5,182 nucleotides of DNA from Bryobacterales bacterium (GTDB taxonomy: Bacteria; Acidobacteriota; Terriglobia; Bryobacterales; Bryobacteraceae), in the NCBI GenBank assembly GCA_030838885.1, contig JAUZEU010000328.1, positions 1-5,182 of the forward strand, in the 5' to 3' direction. Of the stretch, positions 1 through 5,182 are shown one piece after another (the stretch's first letter is position 1; each line of letters opens with the position of its first letter). The notes beneath the pieces were generated by a model. That model searched no databases. It was not told the DNA's origin and saw only the letters and a list, made by a program, of their open reading frames with translations. Made by a program: the position numbers and the translations under genes.

Positions 1-425
1 ATCAACCGGCGTTTGAGTGGCAGGCTCCCGGTAATGCAGGGGCGTTTCGGGTTTCCATTTACGATTCCGATTTTGAACTGGTGGAGTCGAGCGGCACGGT
101 GCAGGGCCGGGTATGGATTTCGAGAAAACCGCTGCCGCGTGGAAAAATCTTCAACTGGACTGTATCCGCGATTATGGACGGTACGAGAGTAACTGCGCCT
201 CGCCCGCCCGAACCGGAGGCACGATTCCGGGTGGCCAGCGCTGAGGAGGCCAGGCAAATGGACGCGGCGCGGAAAGCTGCACCAGCGTCAGATCTTCAAA
301 TTGCACTGGCTGCAGCACGGCTGGGCTTCCGGGACGAGGCCCGGGAGGCGCTGCGCCGTCTGCAGGCTCAGAACCCGGGCTCACCGCTGGCGCAACAACT
401 GCTGGAAAATTTCCCCGCAAAATAG
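1..425 (+). CDS. C-terminal part of a protein with an FN3-like beta-sandwich and TPR-like tail (5' end outside window)
   Basis: The reading frame (first full codon at 3) is open from the left edge to the TAG at 423-425, so this is the last 140 residues of a longer protein. A GTG at 81 is an internal valine, not a supported start, because the coding pattern continues upstream of it. Residues about 1-78 alternate hydrophobic and polar positions with well-placed aromatics (FEWQAPG, FRVSIYD, RVWISRKPLPRG, FNWTVSA, ARFRVAS). This fits a fibronectin-III/Ig-like sandwich. Residues about 80-140 are alanine- and leucine-rich helix (EARQMDAARKA, then DLQIALAAARLGF and EAREALRRLQAQNP), resembling one TPR hairpin ending in the usual 'NPGSPLAQQLL'. 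From memory, acidobacterial anti-sigma-like or envelope proteins with an N-terminal zinc-finger/TM part often end this way. That identity is inference, and the function is unknown. The next gene starts 63 bp downstream on the same strand. Confidence 0.75.
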   Translation, partial: QPAFEWQAPGNAGAFRVSIYDSDFELVESSGTVQGRVWISRKPLPRGKIFNWTVSAIMDGTRVTAPRPPEPEARFRVASAEEARQMDAARKAAPASDLQIALAAARLGFRDEAREALRRLQAQNPGSPLAQQLLENFPAK

Positions 426-476
426 TCGAGGTTCGTGGTAATTCGCCCCTCCGTTCCGCATCCGTACGCTTTTAAA

Positions 477-481
477 GGAGG
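477..481 (+). promoter_or_regulatory. Strong Shine-Dalgarno site fixing the start at 489
   Basis: GGAGG lies 7 bases before ATG 489, within AAAGGAGGAG at 474-483. It decides the start: the same frame is open back to a GTG at 435, but that start has no ribosome site and would put 18 non-signal residues ahead of a good signal peptide. An upstream CCTCC at 448-452 is its exact complement (see findings). Confidence 0.85.
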
Positions 482-488
482 AGTACAA

Positions 489-2129
489 ATGAAAAGCAGA
501 TGGGTATTTACGACAATGCTGGGTTTCGCAGGCCTTGCGTCCGCGCAAAACCCGGTGGTGAACACTAACGGAGTAGTCAATGTGGCCAGCTTCGCGTTCG
601 CGGGTTTACCGAACGGCGATATCGCGCCGGGATCGATGGTAGTAATCTTCGGGACTAACATGGGTCCGGCAACCCTGCAGCAGGCCGGTACCTATCCGCT
701 GCCGACCTCGCTCGGTGGTACTTCGGTGAAAGTGACGTCGGGCGGCACGATTACCGACGCGATCATCAACTACACTTCGGCCGGGCAGATTGCAGCGATT
801 ATCCCGTCCAACACGCCCCCCGGCAGCGCGAGTCTGATCGTCACGTACAACGGAAAAGCGAGTGCGCCGGCGTCATTCAAAGTAGTGAGCAACAGCTTTG
901 GTGTGTTTGCGGCAAATCAGGGCGGCAGCGGGCCAGGTATCATCGCCAATGCGGCTTCGAAGGTGTTCGGCCTGAACAGCGCGGCGAACCCCGGCGAGGC
1001 TGCGGTGATCTGGGGAACAGGCCTGGGCGCGGTAAACGGCAATGAAGCGGCGGGGCCGCTGCCTGGTGATATGACCAGTGTGCCGGTGGAAGTTTACGTG
1101 GGCGGCGTGAAGGCTACCGTGACATATCGCGGACGTTCGGGATGCTGCGCGGGAGTTGACCAGATCACGTTCACAGTTCCGGCTGTTACTGGCTGCCGTG
1201 TGCCTGTGACGCTGAAGATCAACAACGTGGTAAGTAACTACACGTCCATGCCGATTGCGGCTGCAGGAACGCGAATCTGTTCAGATGCGGGCGGGCCCTC
1301 GGCGGCGGATTTGCAACGGTTCAGTGTGAACGGCGCGTCCATTGGCGCGGTTGTGCTGACACGGCTCGGGACGTCGGTCACAGTACCGATTGTGGGCACC
1401 ACCACCACCAATTCAGATGTCGGCGCGGCCACCTTCTTTAAGTATTCGGCAGACCAGTTGAATACGTCACAGAACCCTTTCAACACGACAACGATCGGCG
1501 CGTGTACGGTTTCGTTTTTTAAGGGATCTTCGTCGAGCGCCTCCGATCCGGTCCTGCCCCTTACACTTGATGCGGGAACAAGCATTTCCGTAGCGGGAGC
1601 GGCGGGTACCAGGCAGTTGACCAGGCTGACAGCGGGTCTGACAACTTATTCCGGCGCGCTGTCTGCTCCAACAGGTCCGGGGTATTTGGAACCCGGTACG
1701 TTCACAATCAGCGGTCCGGGCGGTGCGAACGTGGGAGCATTTCAGACAACTATTGCGGTACCGGCAGTGCTGCAGTGGACTAACATGGACAACGTGGTGA
1801 ATATCAATCGGGCAGCAGGACAGTTGATTACCTGGAACGGTGGCGATCCGGCAGGAACCGTGATAATCATAGGCACTTCAACAAGCGGCACTGCGGCGGA
1901 TTCGGTCGGGGCAACGTTCCTCTGCACGGCTAAGGCGAGCGATGGACAGTTCACGATTCCGGCGGCAGTAACGCTGAGCCTTCCTGTAAGCCCTACCGTT
2001 CAGGGCGTTCCGGTTGGCTCATTGCTGGTAGGAACATCCACTGCCGTTAAATCATTCACTGCAAGCGGCCTGGATATGGGTTTTGCTGTGGCTACGGTGG
2101 ATGCGCTGAAGACACTGAGCTACCAGTAG
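489..2129 (+). CDS. Secreted Solibacter-type TIGR03437 domain protein with Ig-like C-terminal half
   Basis: This 546-residue exported protein has no known enzymatic role. Residues 1-19 form a Sec signal peptide (K2/R4, hydrophobic core, ASA before Q20). Residues about 26-258 carry the motif order I associate with TIGR03437: VVNVASFAFAGLPNGDIAPGS, VVIFGTNMGP, YPLPTSLGGTSVKV, INYTSAGQIAAIIPS, NPGEAAVIWGTGLGAV, VEVYVGGVKATVTYRG, then VDQITFTVPAVTGC. A cysteine set (C219, C220, C236, C264) sits in the 'GRSGCC...VTGC...ICSD' variant and could form disulfides outside the cytoplasm. Residues about 270-546 are Ser/Thr/Gly-rich beta sequence, probably two further Ig-like domains (about 270-420, and about 425-546 starting at LQWTN, with C339 and C479). 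There is no LPxTG or C-terminal anchor, so it is probably periplasmic, released or surface-bound by other means. The start at ATG 489 is supported by GGAGG at 477-481. Family identity is recalled and the architecture of the second half is inferred. Confidence 0.85.
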   Translation: MKSRWVFTTMLGFAGLASAQNPVVNTNGVVNVASFAFAGLPNGDIAPGSMVVIFGTNMGPATLQQAGTYPLPTSLGGTSVKVTSGGTITDAIINYTSAGQIAAIIPSNTPPGSASLIVTYNGKASAPASFKVVSNSFGVFAANQGGSGPGIIANAASKVFGLNSAANPGEAAVIWGTGLGAVNGNEAAGPLPGDMTSVPVEVYVGGVKATVTYRGRSGCCAGVDQITFTVPAVTGCRVPVTLKINNVVSNYTSMPIAAAGTRICSDAGGPSAADLQRFSVNGASIGAVVLTRLGTSVTVPIVGTTTTNSDVGAATFFKYSADQLNTSQNPFNTTTIGACTVSFFKGSSSSASDPVLPLTLDAGTSISVAGAAGTRQLTRLTAGLTTYSGALSAPTGPGYLEPGTFTISGPGGANVGAFQTTIAVPAVLQWTNMDNVVNINRAAGQLITWNGGDPAGTVIIIGTSTSGTAADSVGATFLCTAKASDGQFTIPAAVTLSLPVSPTVQGVPVGSLLVGTSTAVKSFTASGLDMGFAVATVDALKTLSYQ

Positions 2130-2156
2130 AGAACAAACGAGTAGTTCCGCAGCAAT

Positions 2157-2181
2157 AAGGGCGCGCTTCGGCGCGCCTTTT
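2157..2181 (+). terminator. Intrinsic terminator with cUUCGg tetraloop, possibly bidirectional
   Basis: GGCGCGC (2160-2166), loop TTCG (2167-2170) and GCGCGCC (2171-2177) give a 7-bp perfect GC stem closed by C-G around UUCG, an exceptionally stable tetraloop. A G-T pair and two A-T pairs extend it (2157-2159 with 2178-2180), and TTTT follows at 2178-2181. It lies 27 bases after the stop of the gene ending at 2129. Read from the other strand it follows the cupin stop (2183) by 1 base and ends in CTTATT, a weaker U-tract, so it may also stop the convergent transcript. Confidence 0.88.
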
Positions 2182-2182
2182 C

Positions 2183-3058
2183 CTATTTCACGATCTGAGT
2201 ATCCAGCGCCCATTTAGCGCGTGCGATACCGGCCACCATCAGTTCCAGATCTCCGGCACCGGTGTTCTCGAACGAGTGGATCTCATTGAACATGATCGGC
2301 ACTGCATCGCCTTTGTGAACCGGCGCAGTGTCTGTGCCGATATGAGCGACACCATCCCCTGCCATCACGTAATAAAACTCTTCGACGCCTTCATGCCGTT
2401 CTTTGGGCGTGGATGCTGCGTGCGGAACCAGCGTGTGATCCACGTATGACCAGTTGGTGTTGAAGACATCGGGCGGCAGAGCGCGGCGGTATTGCACGCC
2501 ACCCGCCGGCTTCAGCAGGGATTTATCGAGACGCATGGTGATGAAGACGGGAATCTCATCGAGTGCGGCTCCTACCCTGGAATCGCCGAGATTGAACGCG
2601 TCATACTTCCCTTTTACATTGCTGATATTGATGTTCATCCACTGCACGGGCTTGTCGGTTGCGTTGTAGATGGCATGCATGTGCCCGGCGCGGCAGAGCG
2701 CTCCGGCCGGGCCTTTCAGAGTGGACGTGCGTCCGTCGATGGTGAACTGTGCTTCGCCATCGAAGATCACAAACATTTCCTCACACTGATTGTGAAAGTG
2801 CGCGCCGATGCCGCTCTTCGGGTTGATCACGCCCCTGTGCAGAAAGAAGAGATTGGTGTTCAGCGTGTCGTAGTTAAACAGCGCCTGGTAATCGAGACTG
2901 CCTGCGCCGTCGTGGACGGCAGGTGAGTGGTGGAATTTCGCGGGGTCGGTGTGGGCGATGCGGTTGGCGAGAGGCTCCTTCGCGAACAGGAACAGCGCAA
3001 ACAGCGAAAAAGCGGGCAGACTTCGCAACAAAAACTTTTGCAGCATGGCGTTCGGCAT
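2183..3058 (-). CDS. Exported two-domain cupin protein
   Basis: The protein has 291 residues. Residues 7-31 are a hydrophobic leader (FLLRSLPAFSLFALFLF, possible cleavage after EPLA), so it is probably periplasmic. Cupin domain 1: motif 1 GAHFHNQCEEMFVIFDG supplies H87, H89 and E94, and motif 2 AGHMHAIYN supplies H128 and N132, a complete 3-His/1-Glu metal site. Cupin domain 2: ERHEGVEEFYYVMAGDG gives E220, H222 and E227, and EIHSFEN gives H261; the usual first histidine is a glutamate here. Bicupins include dioxygenases, decarboxylases and sugar-binding proteins, and no substrate can be assigned. The start is ATG 3056-3058, with GGAGG 7 bases upstream (3066-3070 on the plus strand). An in-frame ATG at codon 5 has no better site. 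It is transcribed divergently from the SMP-30-like lipoprotein and converges on the terminator at 2157-2181. Confidence 0.85.
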   Translation of the reverse strand: MPNAMLQKFLLRSLPAFSLFALFLFAKEPLANRIAHTDPAKFHHSPAVHDGAGSLDYQALFNYDTLNTNLFFLHRGVINPKSGIGAHFHNQCEEMFVIFDGEAQFTIDGRTSTLKGPAGALCRAGHMHAIYNATDKPVQWMNINISNVKGKYDAFNLGDSRVGAALDEIPVFITMRLDKSLLKPAGGVQYRRALPPDVFNTNWSYVDHTLVPHAASTPKERHEGVEEFYYVMAGDGVAHIGTDTAPVHKGDAVPIMFNEIHSFENTGAGDLELMVAGIARAKWALDTQIVK

Positions 3059-3106
3059 TATATAACCTCCGCGCGATGTGAACTGGTGTATATTGCCTCA
3101 AGAGTC
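3059..3106. promoter_or_regulatory. Divergent promoter region between cupin and SMP-30-like genes
   Basis: Only 48 bp separate the two divergent start codons, so both promoters must lie in or overlap this stretch or the coding ends. The single AT-rich core away from the cupin start is TGTATATT at 3087-3094. It offers a plus-strand -10-like hexamer TATATT (3089-3094) and a minus-strand hexamer TATACA (3087-3092) on the same bases. I find no convincing -35 box for either direction. A second AT run (TTATATAA, 3058-3065) overlaps the cupin start codon and is too close to serve as its promoter. The promoter assignment is inferred from layout. Confidence 0.4.
3066..3070 (-). promoter_or_regulatory. 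Shine-Dalgarno site of the cupin gene
   Basis: CCTCC on the plus strand reads GGAGG on the minus strand, 7 bases before the cupin ATG (3058). The spacer is all A/T (TTATATA), which should keep the start region unstructured. It fixes the first ATG rather than codon 5 as the start. Confidence 0.8.
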
Positions 3107-4132
3107 ATGAAGATCATCCAAGTCGCATTAGCCACGTCCGCCCTTGTGCTCGCGGGTTGTTCCACCGCACCGATACCCGCGCCCTCCGCCGCGGCCCCGG
3201 AAATGAAAGGAACAGGCAGTATTGTCCGGCTTGATCCGGCATTCGATGCTATCGCTCCCAAAGATGCCATTATCGAGAAAATCGGCAGCGGGTTCGGGTT
3301 TACCGAAGGCCCTCTGTGGCGACCGGAAGGGAAGCTCTGGTTCAGCGATGTGACCGGCAATCTAGTGCGGTCCATCACGCCTGACGGCAAGGTGGAGGTG
3401 TTGATCGAAAAGGCGGGTGGAGAGACAAATGCGCCGGCGGGATCGTTCATCGGGCCGAACGGTATGGTGGCCGATAAAGATGGTTTCGTGCTGCTGTGCG
3501 AGCACACGAACAGGCGCATCGCCCGCGTGGACAAAGATCTGAAACAGACGGTGTTTTTGGATAAATTCGAAGGCAAGAAGTTTAATAGTCCGAATGACTT
3601 GGTTTATAAATCCGATGGCTCGCTCTACTTCACCGACCCGCCATATGGGTTGCTCAAGCAGGATGAAGACCCCGCGAAGCAACTGAAGTTCAATGGCGTA
3701 TTTCGTTATGCGAAGGGCAAGCTGACCGCGGTCATCAAAGACCTGACGCGCCCGAACGGTATTGCTTTCTCACCTGACGAGAAAGTTCTGTACATCTCGA
3801 ACTCCGACGAGAAGAAGAAGATCTGGATGCGCTATGACGTGAAGGCGGACGGCTCGGTGTCGAACGGTAAGGTGTTTGCGGATGTAACGGGCGAAGCCGA
3901 GGCGGGGCTGCCTGACGGCATGAAAGTGGATTCCCTGGGTAATGTGTACGGCTCCGGCCCTGGCGGTGTGTGGGTATTCTCGCCAGACGGGAAGCACATC
4001 GCCACCATCAAGCCGGGTGAGACCCCCGCCAACGTTGGATGGGGTGATGACGGGAAGAGTCTGTATATCACGGCGACTACCAGTGTTTATCGGATCAAAC
4101 TCGCGGTGGCTGGCGAGAAAGCACTCTACTAA
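3107..4132 (+). CDS. SMP-30/gluconolactonase-family lipoprotein
   Basis: This 341-residue beta-propeller protein is related to SMP-30/regucalcin and gluconolactonases, which hydrolyse sugar lactones (or other lactones) using one divalent metal. Residues 1-18 are a lipoprotein leader with lipobox L15-A16-G17-C18; S19 at position +2 suggests outer-membrane sorting. Family motifs appear in order: GFTEGPLW (E67), LWFSDVTGN (77-85), IGPNGM (115-120), FNSPNDLVY with N163, LYFTDPPYGL, TRPNGIAFSPD with N217, and LPDGMKVDSLGN with D270. E67, N163 and D270 match the Glu, Asn and Asp metal ligands of the family, so the site appears intact. The length is normal for a bacterial member with leader. ATG 3107 is chosen because it starts the lipobox leader directly. 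The frame is open back to 2927, but that part runs antisense through the cupin gene. No good SD precedes the ATG. The next gene follows after 14 bp, so the two probably form an operon. The natural substrate is unknown. Confidence 0.9.
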   Translation: MKIIQVALATSALVLAGCSTAPIPAPSAAAPEMKGTGSIVRLDPAFDAIAPKDAIIEKIGSGFGFTEGPLWRPEGKLWFSDVTGNLVRSITPDGKVEVLIEKAGGETNAPAGSFIGPNGMVADKDGFVLLCEHTNRRIARVDKDLKQTVFLDKFEGKKFNSPNDLVYKSDGSLYFTDPPYGLLKQDEDPAKQLKFNGVFRYAKGKLTAVIKDLTRPNGIAFSPDEKVLYISNSDEKKKIWMRYDVKADGSVSNGKVFADVTGEAEAGLPDGMKVDSLGNVYGSGPGGVWVFSPDGKHIATIKPGETPANVGWGDDGKSLYITATTSVYRIKLAVAGEKALY

Positions 4133-4135
4133 TTC

Positions 4136-4141
4136 AGGAGG
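4136..4141 (+). promoter_or_regulatory. Shine-Dalgarno site of the ABM-like gene
   Basis: AGGAGG lies 5 bases before ATG 4147 and 3 bases after the SMP-30-like stop codon. It gives the second gene its own strong translation start within the probable two-gene transcript. Confidence 0.85.
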
Positions 4142-4146
4142 ATCTT

Positions 4147-4557
4147 ATGAAACGACGTTCTTATTTGAAGACGATTCTGGCCGCCGGTGCAGGCCTGACG
4201 GCTGCGAGTGCACAGACGGCAACGCCGAAAGGTCAGGGGAAAACTCCGATTATCCTGTATGTGGATATGCAGGTGGATCCGGCCAAAGAGCAGGAGTTGA
4301 TTAAGAACTTCCATACGATCTTCAAGCCTGAGGCAGTGAAGCATCCGGGCTATATCGACGTGACGATTGCGAAATTGCGTTCAGCGTTGATGGGCACGGC
4401 ACCGGCGGGCATGAATTATCGCTTTCAGCTCACTTACCAGAGTGAAGAATTGCGGCAGAAGTGGATCGCATCGCCGGAGCATGCTAAGGTTTGGCCGACT
4501 ATTGAGAACACGCTGACAAGTAAGAACTATACCGTTTTGCTTTGTGACGTGGTCTAG
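4147..4557 (+). CDS. Exported ABM-like (dimeric alpha/beta barrel) protein with Tat-type leader
   Basis: The protein has 136 residues. The N-terminus MKRRSYLK has twin arginines at 3-4 in a Tat-like RRxYLK setting, then a hydrophobic stretch (TILAAGAGLTAASA) with possible cleavage after ASA (residue 22). This suggests folded export. The mature part (about 34-136) fits one antibiotic biosynthesis monooxygenase (ABM) fold of the dimeric alpha/beta barrel class: strand IILYVDMQV (35-43), helix AKEQELIKNFHTIFKPEAVK, 'HPGYIDVTIAKL' (66-77), strand NYRFQLTYQS (90-99), helix ELRQKWIASPEHAKVWPTIENTL, and last strand YTVLLCDV. Family members include cofactor-free quinol/anthrone monooxygenases, heme-degrading enzymes and non-catalytic members; nothing visible tells these apart. 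The gene starts 14 bp after the lipoprotein gene with its own AGGAGG site, so co-expression is likely. Its stop at 4555-4557 is 25 bp from the end of the convergent dioxygenase gene. Confidence 0.78.
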   Translation: MKRRSYLKTILAAGAGLTAASAQTATPKGQGKTPIILYVDMQVDPAKEQELIKNFHTIFKPEAVKHPGYIDVTIAKLRSALMGTAPAGMNYRFQLTYQSEELRQKWIASPEHAKVWPTIENTLTSKNYTVLLCDVV

Positions 4558-4572
4558 GTAGCCCAGGCTGCC
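4557..4572 (+). other. Small hairpin at the 3' end of the SMP-30/ABM operon
   Basis: GGTAGC (4557-4562) and GCTGCC (4567-4572) can pair around loop CCAG, giving 6 bp including one U-G wobble that forms only in the plus-strand RNA. It begins at the last base of the ABM-like stop codon. No U-tract follows, so it is not a convincing intrinsic terminator. It could be a 3'-end stabilising structure or chance. Confidence 0.25.
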
Positions 4573-4582
4573 GCGCGGTGAT

Positions 4583-5182
4583 TTATTTCCAGAGAAAGGC
4601 GGCCATGGAGAGGGAACCGTATTCGAAATGGCGGTTCAGGATCTCGGCTTTGGCGCCTTCTTCCGCGGCACCGAAAGGGGCATAGAGCGGCAGGAAGTGT
4701 TCGGGTGTCGGGTGGTTGCGGACATACTCGGGGGCTCGTTGTTCGGCGTGGATGAGATCGTCGGTGCGGCCCTCGGCGACGGCTTTGCAGAGCCATTCTT
4801 CGAAGGCCAGCGCATGCGGGGCGGAACGACCGATCTCGCGGAGGTTGTGTGTTGCGGAACCGCTGCCGACGATCAGGACGCCTTCCGTTCTGAGCGGAAC
4901 GAGGGCGCGCCCTACAGCGAGGTGATAGGCGGCGCTTTTGTGCGGTTGGACTGACATTTCGATCACGGGAATTGAGACGTCCGGGTAGATCAGGCTAAGG
5001 GGCGACCAGACGCCGTGATCGATGCCCCGGTTCGGGTCTCCGGTGGCCTTTATGCCCGCGAGTTCGAGGAGCTTCAGGATTCGGTTTCCCAGGACGGGGT
5101 CGCCTTTGGCTGGATATTGCTGTTTGTAGAGTTCTTCGGGAAAGCCATAGAAATCGTGGATGGTGGCGGGGTTGGGGGCCAG
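4583..5182 (-). CDS. DODA/YgiD-type extradiol dioxygenase, LigB family (N-terminus outside window)
   Basis: The frame is open from the right edge to TAA (4585-4583), giving the last 199 residues of a protein whose relatives are about 260 long, so about 60 N-terminal residues are missing. Visible motifs are those of 4,5-DOPA-dioxygenase-like (DODA) LigB-family enzymes: IHDFYGFPEELYKQQYPAKG (8-27 of the visible part), RGIDHGVWSPL (52-62; conserved His56), YPDVSIPVIEMSVQP (66-80), GRALVPLR, and VLIVGSGSATHNLR (102-115; conserved His112), ending ILNRHFEYGSLSMAAFLWK. These enzymes open catechol rings with a non-heme metal, and E. coli YgiD is a cytoplasmic member. The N-terminal metal-ligand histidines lie off the window, so an intact active site cannot be confirmed. 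A GTG at 4966 is an internal valine, since the family pattern continues upstream. The gene converges on the ABM-like gene with a 25-bp gap. The natural substrate is unknown. Confidence 0.9.
   Translation of the reverse strand: MAPNPATIHDFYGFPEELYKQQYPAKGDPVLGNRILKLLELAGIKATGDPNRGIDHGVWSPLSLIYPDVSIPVIEMSVQPHKSAAYHLAVGRALVPLRTEGVLIVGSGSATHNLREIGRSAPHALAFEEWLCKAVAEGRTDDLIHAEQRAPEYVRNHPTPEHFLPLYAPFGAAEEGAKAEILNRHFEYGSLSMAAFLWK

Noticed and set aside
435..488. 18-codon extension of the large secreted protein from GTG 435
   Set aside because: It has no ribosome site. ATG 489 has GGAGG at the right distance and starts a good signal peptide.
1395..1412. Short CAC/ACC run
   Set aside because: It encodes four threonines in a Thr-rich linker. 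It is too short and too easily explained by coding to be a regulatory or phase-variable repeat.
1238..1585. 115-codon minus-strand open frame
   Set aside because: It lies wholly within the secreted-protein gene on the opposite strand and shows no independent support.
2492..2926. 144-codon plus-strand open frame
   Set aside because: It is antisense to the cupin gene, whose two conserved metal-binding motifs make it the coding strand. The frame has no recognisable domain or ribosome site.
3058..3065. TTATATAA palindrome as an operator or -10 box for the cupin gene
   Set aside because: It overlaps the cupin start codon and SD spacer, so it cannot be that gene's -10 box. An 8-bp A/T palindrome alone does not support an operator.
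2927..3106. N-terminal 60-codon extension of the SMP-30-like frame
   Set aside because: It runs antisense through the start of the cupin gene, has charged non-signal sequence, and would bury a clean lipoprotein leader that begins at 3107.
3058..3576. 172-codon minus-strand open frame
   Set aside because: It is antisense to the SMP-30-like gene, which has intact family motifs. The frame is a GC-driven shadow.
3942..4304. 120-codon plus-strand open frame across the SMP-30/ABM junction
   Set aside because: It overlaps both well-supported genes out of frame and has no family-like pattern.
4628..4954. 108-codon plus-strand open frame
   Set aside because: It is antisense to the DODA-type dioxygenase, whose conserved motifs on the minus strand are unambiguous.

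Overview
The window looks like a chromosomal segment of an Acidobacteriota bacterium of the Bryobacterales/Solibacteraceae type. The main evidence is the 546-residue exported protein at 489-2129. Its N-terminal half has the order of motifs I know from the 'Solibacter uncharacterized C-terminal domain' family (TIGR03437), which is greatly expanded in that lineage. The GC-rich coding sequence, strong GGAGG ribosome sites and several exported small proteins agree with this. The assignment comes from remembered family patterns, not a database search.

Layout. At 1-425 (+) is the 3' end of a gene entering from the left; it encodes a beta-sandwich (fibronectin-III-like) segment and a C-terminal TPR-like helical pair. 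At 489-2129 (+) is the large secreted TIGR03437-type protein, closed by a UUCG-loop hairpin terminator at 2157-2181. The same hairpin lies 1 base past the stop codon of the convergent gene at 2183-3058 (-), an exported two-domain cupin. From the cupin start, a 48-bp divergent spacer (3059-3106) leads to a two-gene (+) operon. This consists of an SMP-30/gluconolactonase-like lipoprotein (3107-4132) and, 14 bp later, a small ABM-like (dimeric alpha/beta barrel) protein with a twin-arginine-type leader (4147-4557). The right edge (4583-5182, -) holds the C-terminal 199 residues of a DODA/YgiD-type LigB-family extradiol dioxygenase, whose N-terminus lies outside the window.

How the genes may work together. 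Four neighbouring products (cupin, SMP-30-type hydrolase, ABM-type protein, extradiol dioxygenase) belong to families that often act on small organic molecules such as lactones, quinones and catechols. Three of them carry export signals. A periplasmic small-molecule oxidation/hydrolysis module is a reasonable inference, but no substrate can be read from the sequence. I see no RNA gene, CRISPR array, transposon, phage gene or defence system. Coding density is high and no gene-free stretch exceeds 63 bp. Nothing here is clearly a previously undescribed system; the more unusual points are the compact divergent promoter region, the apparently leaderless or SD-poor lipoprotein start, and the exported cupin/ABM enzymes.
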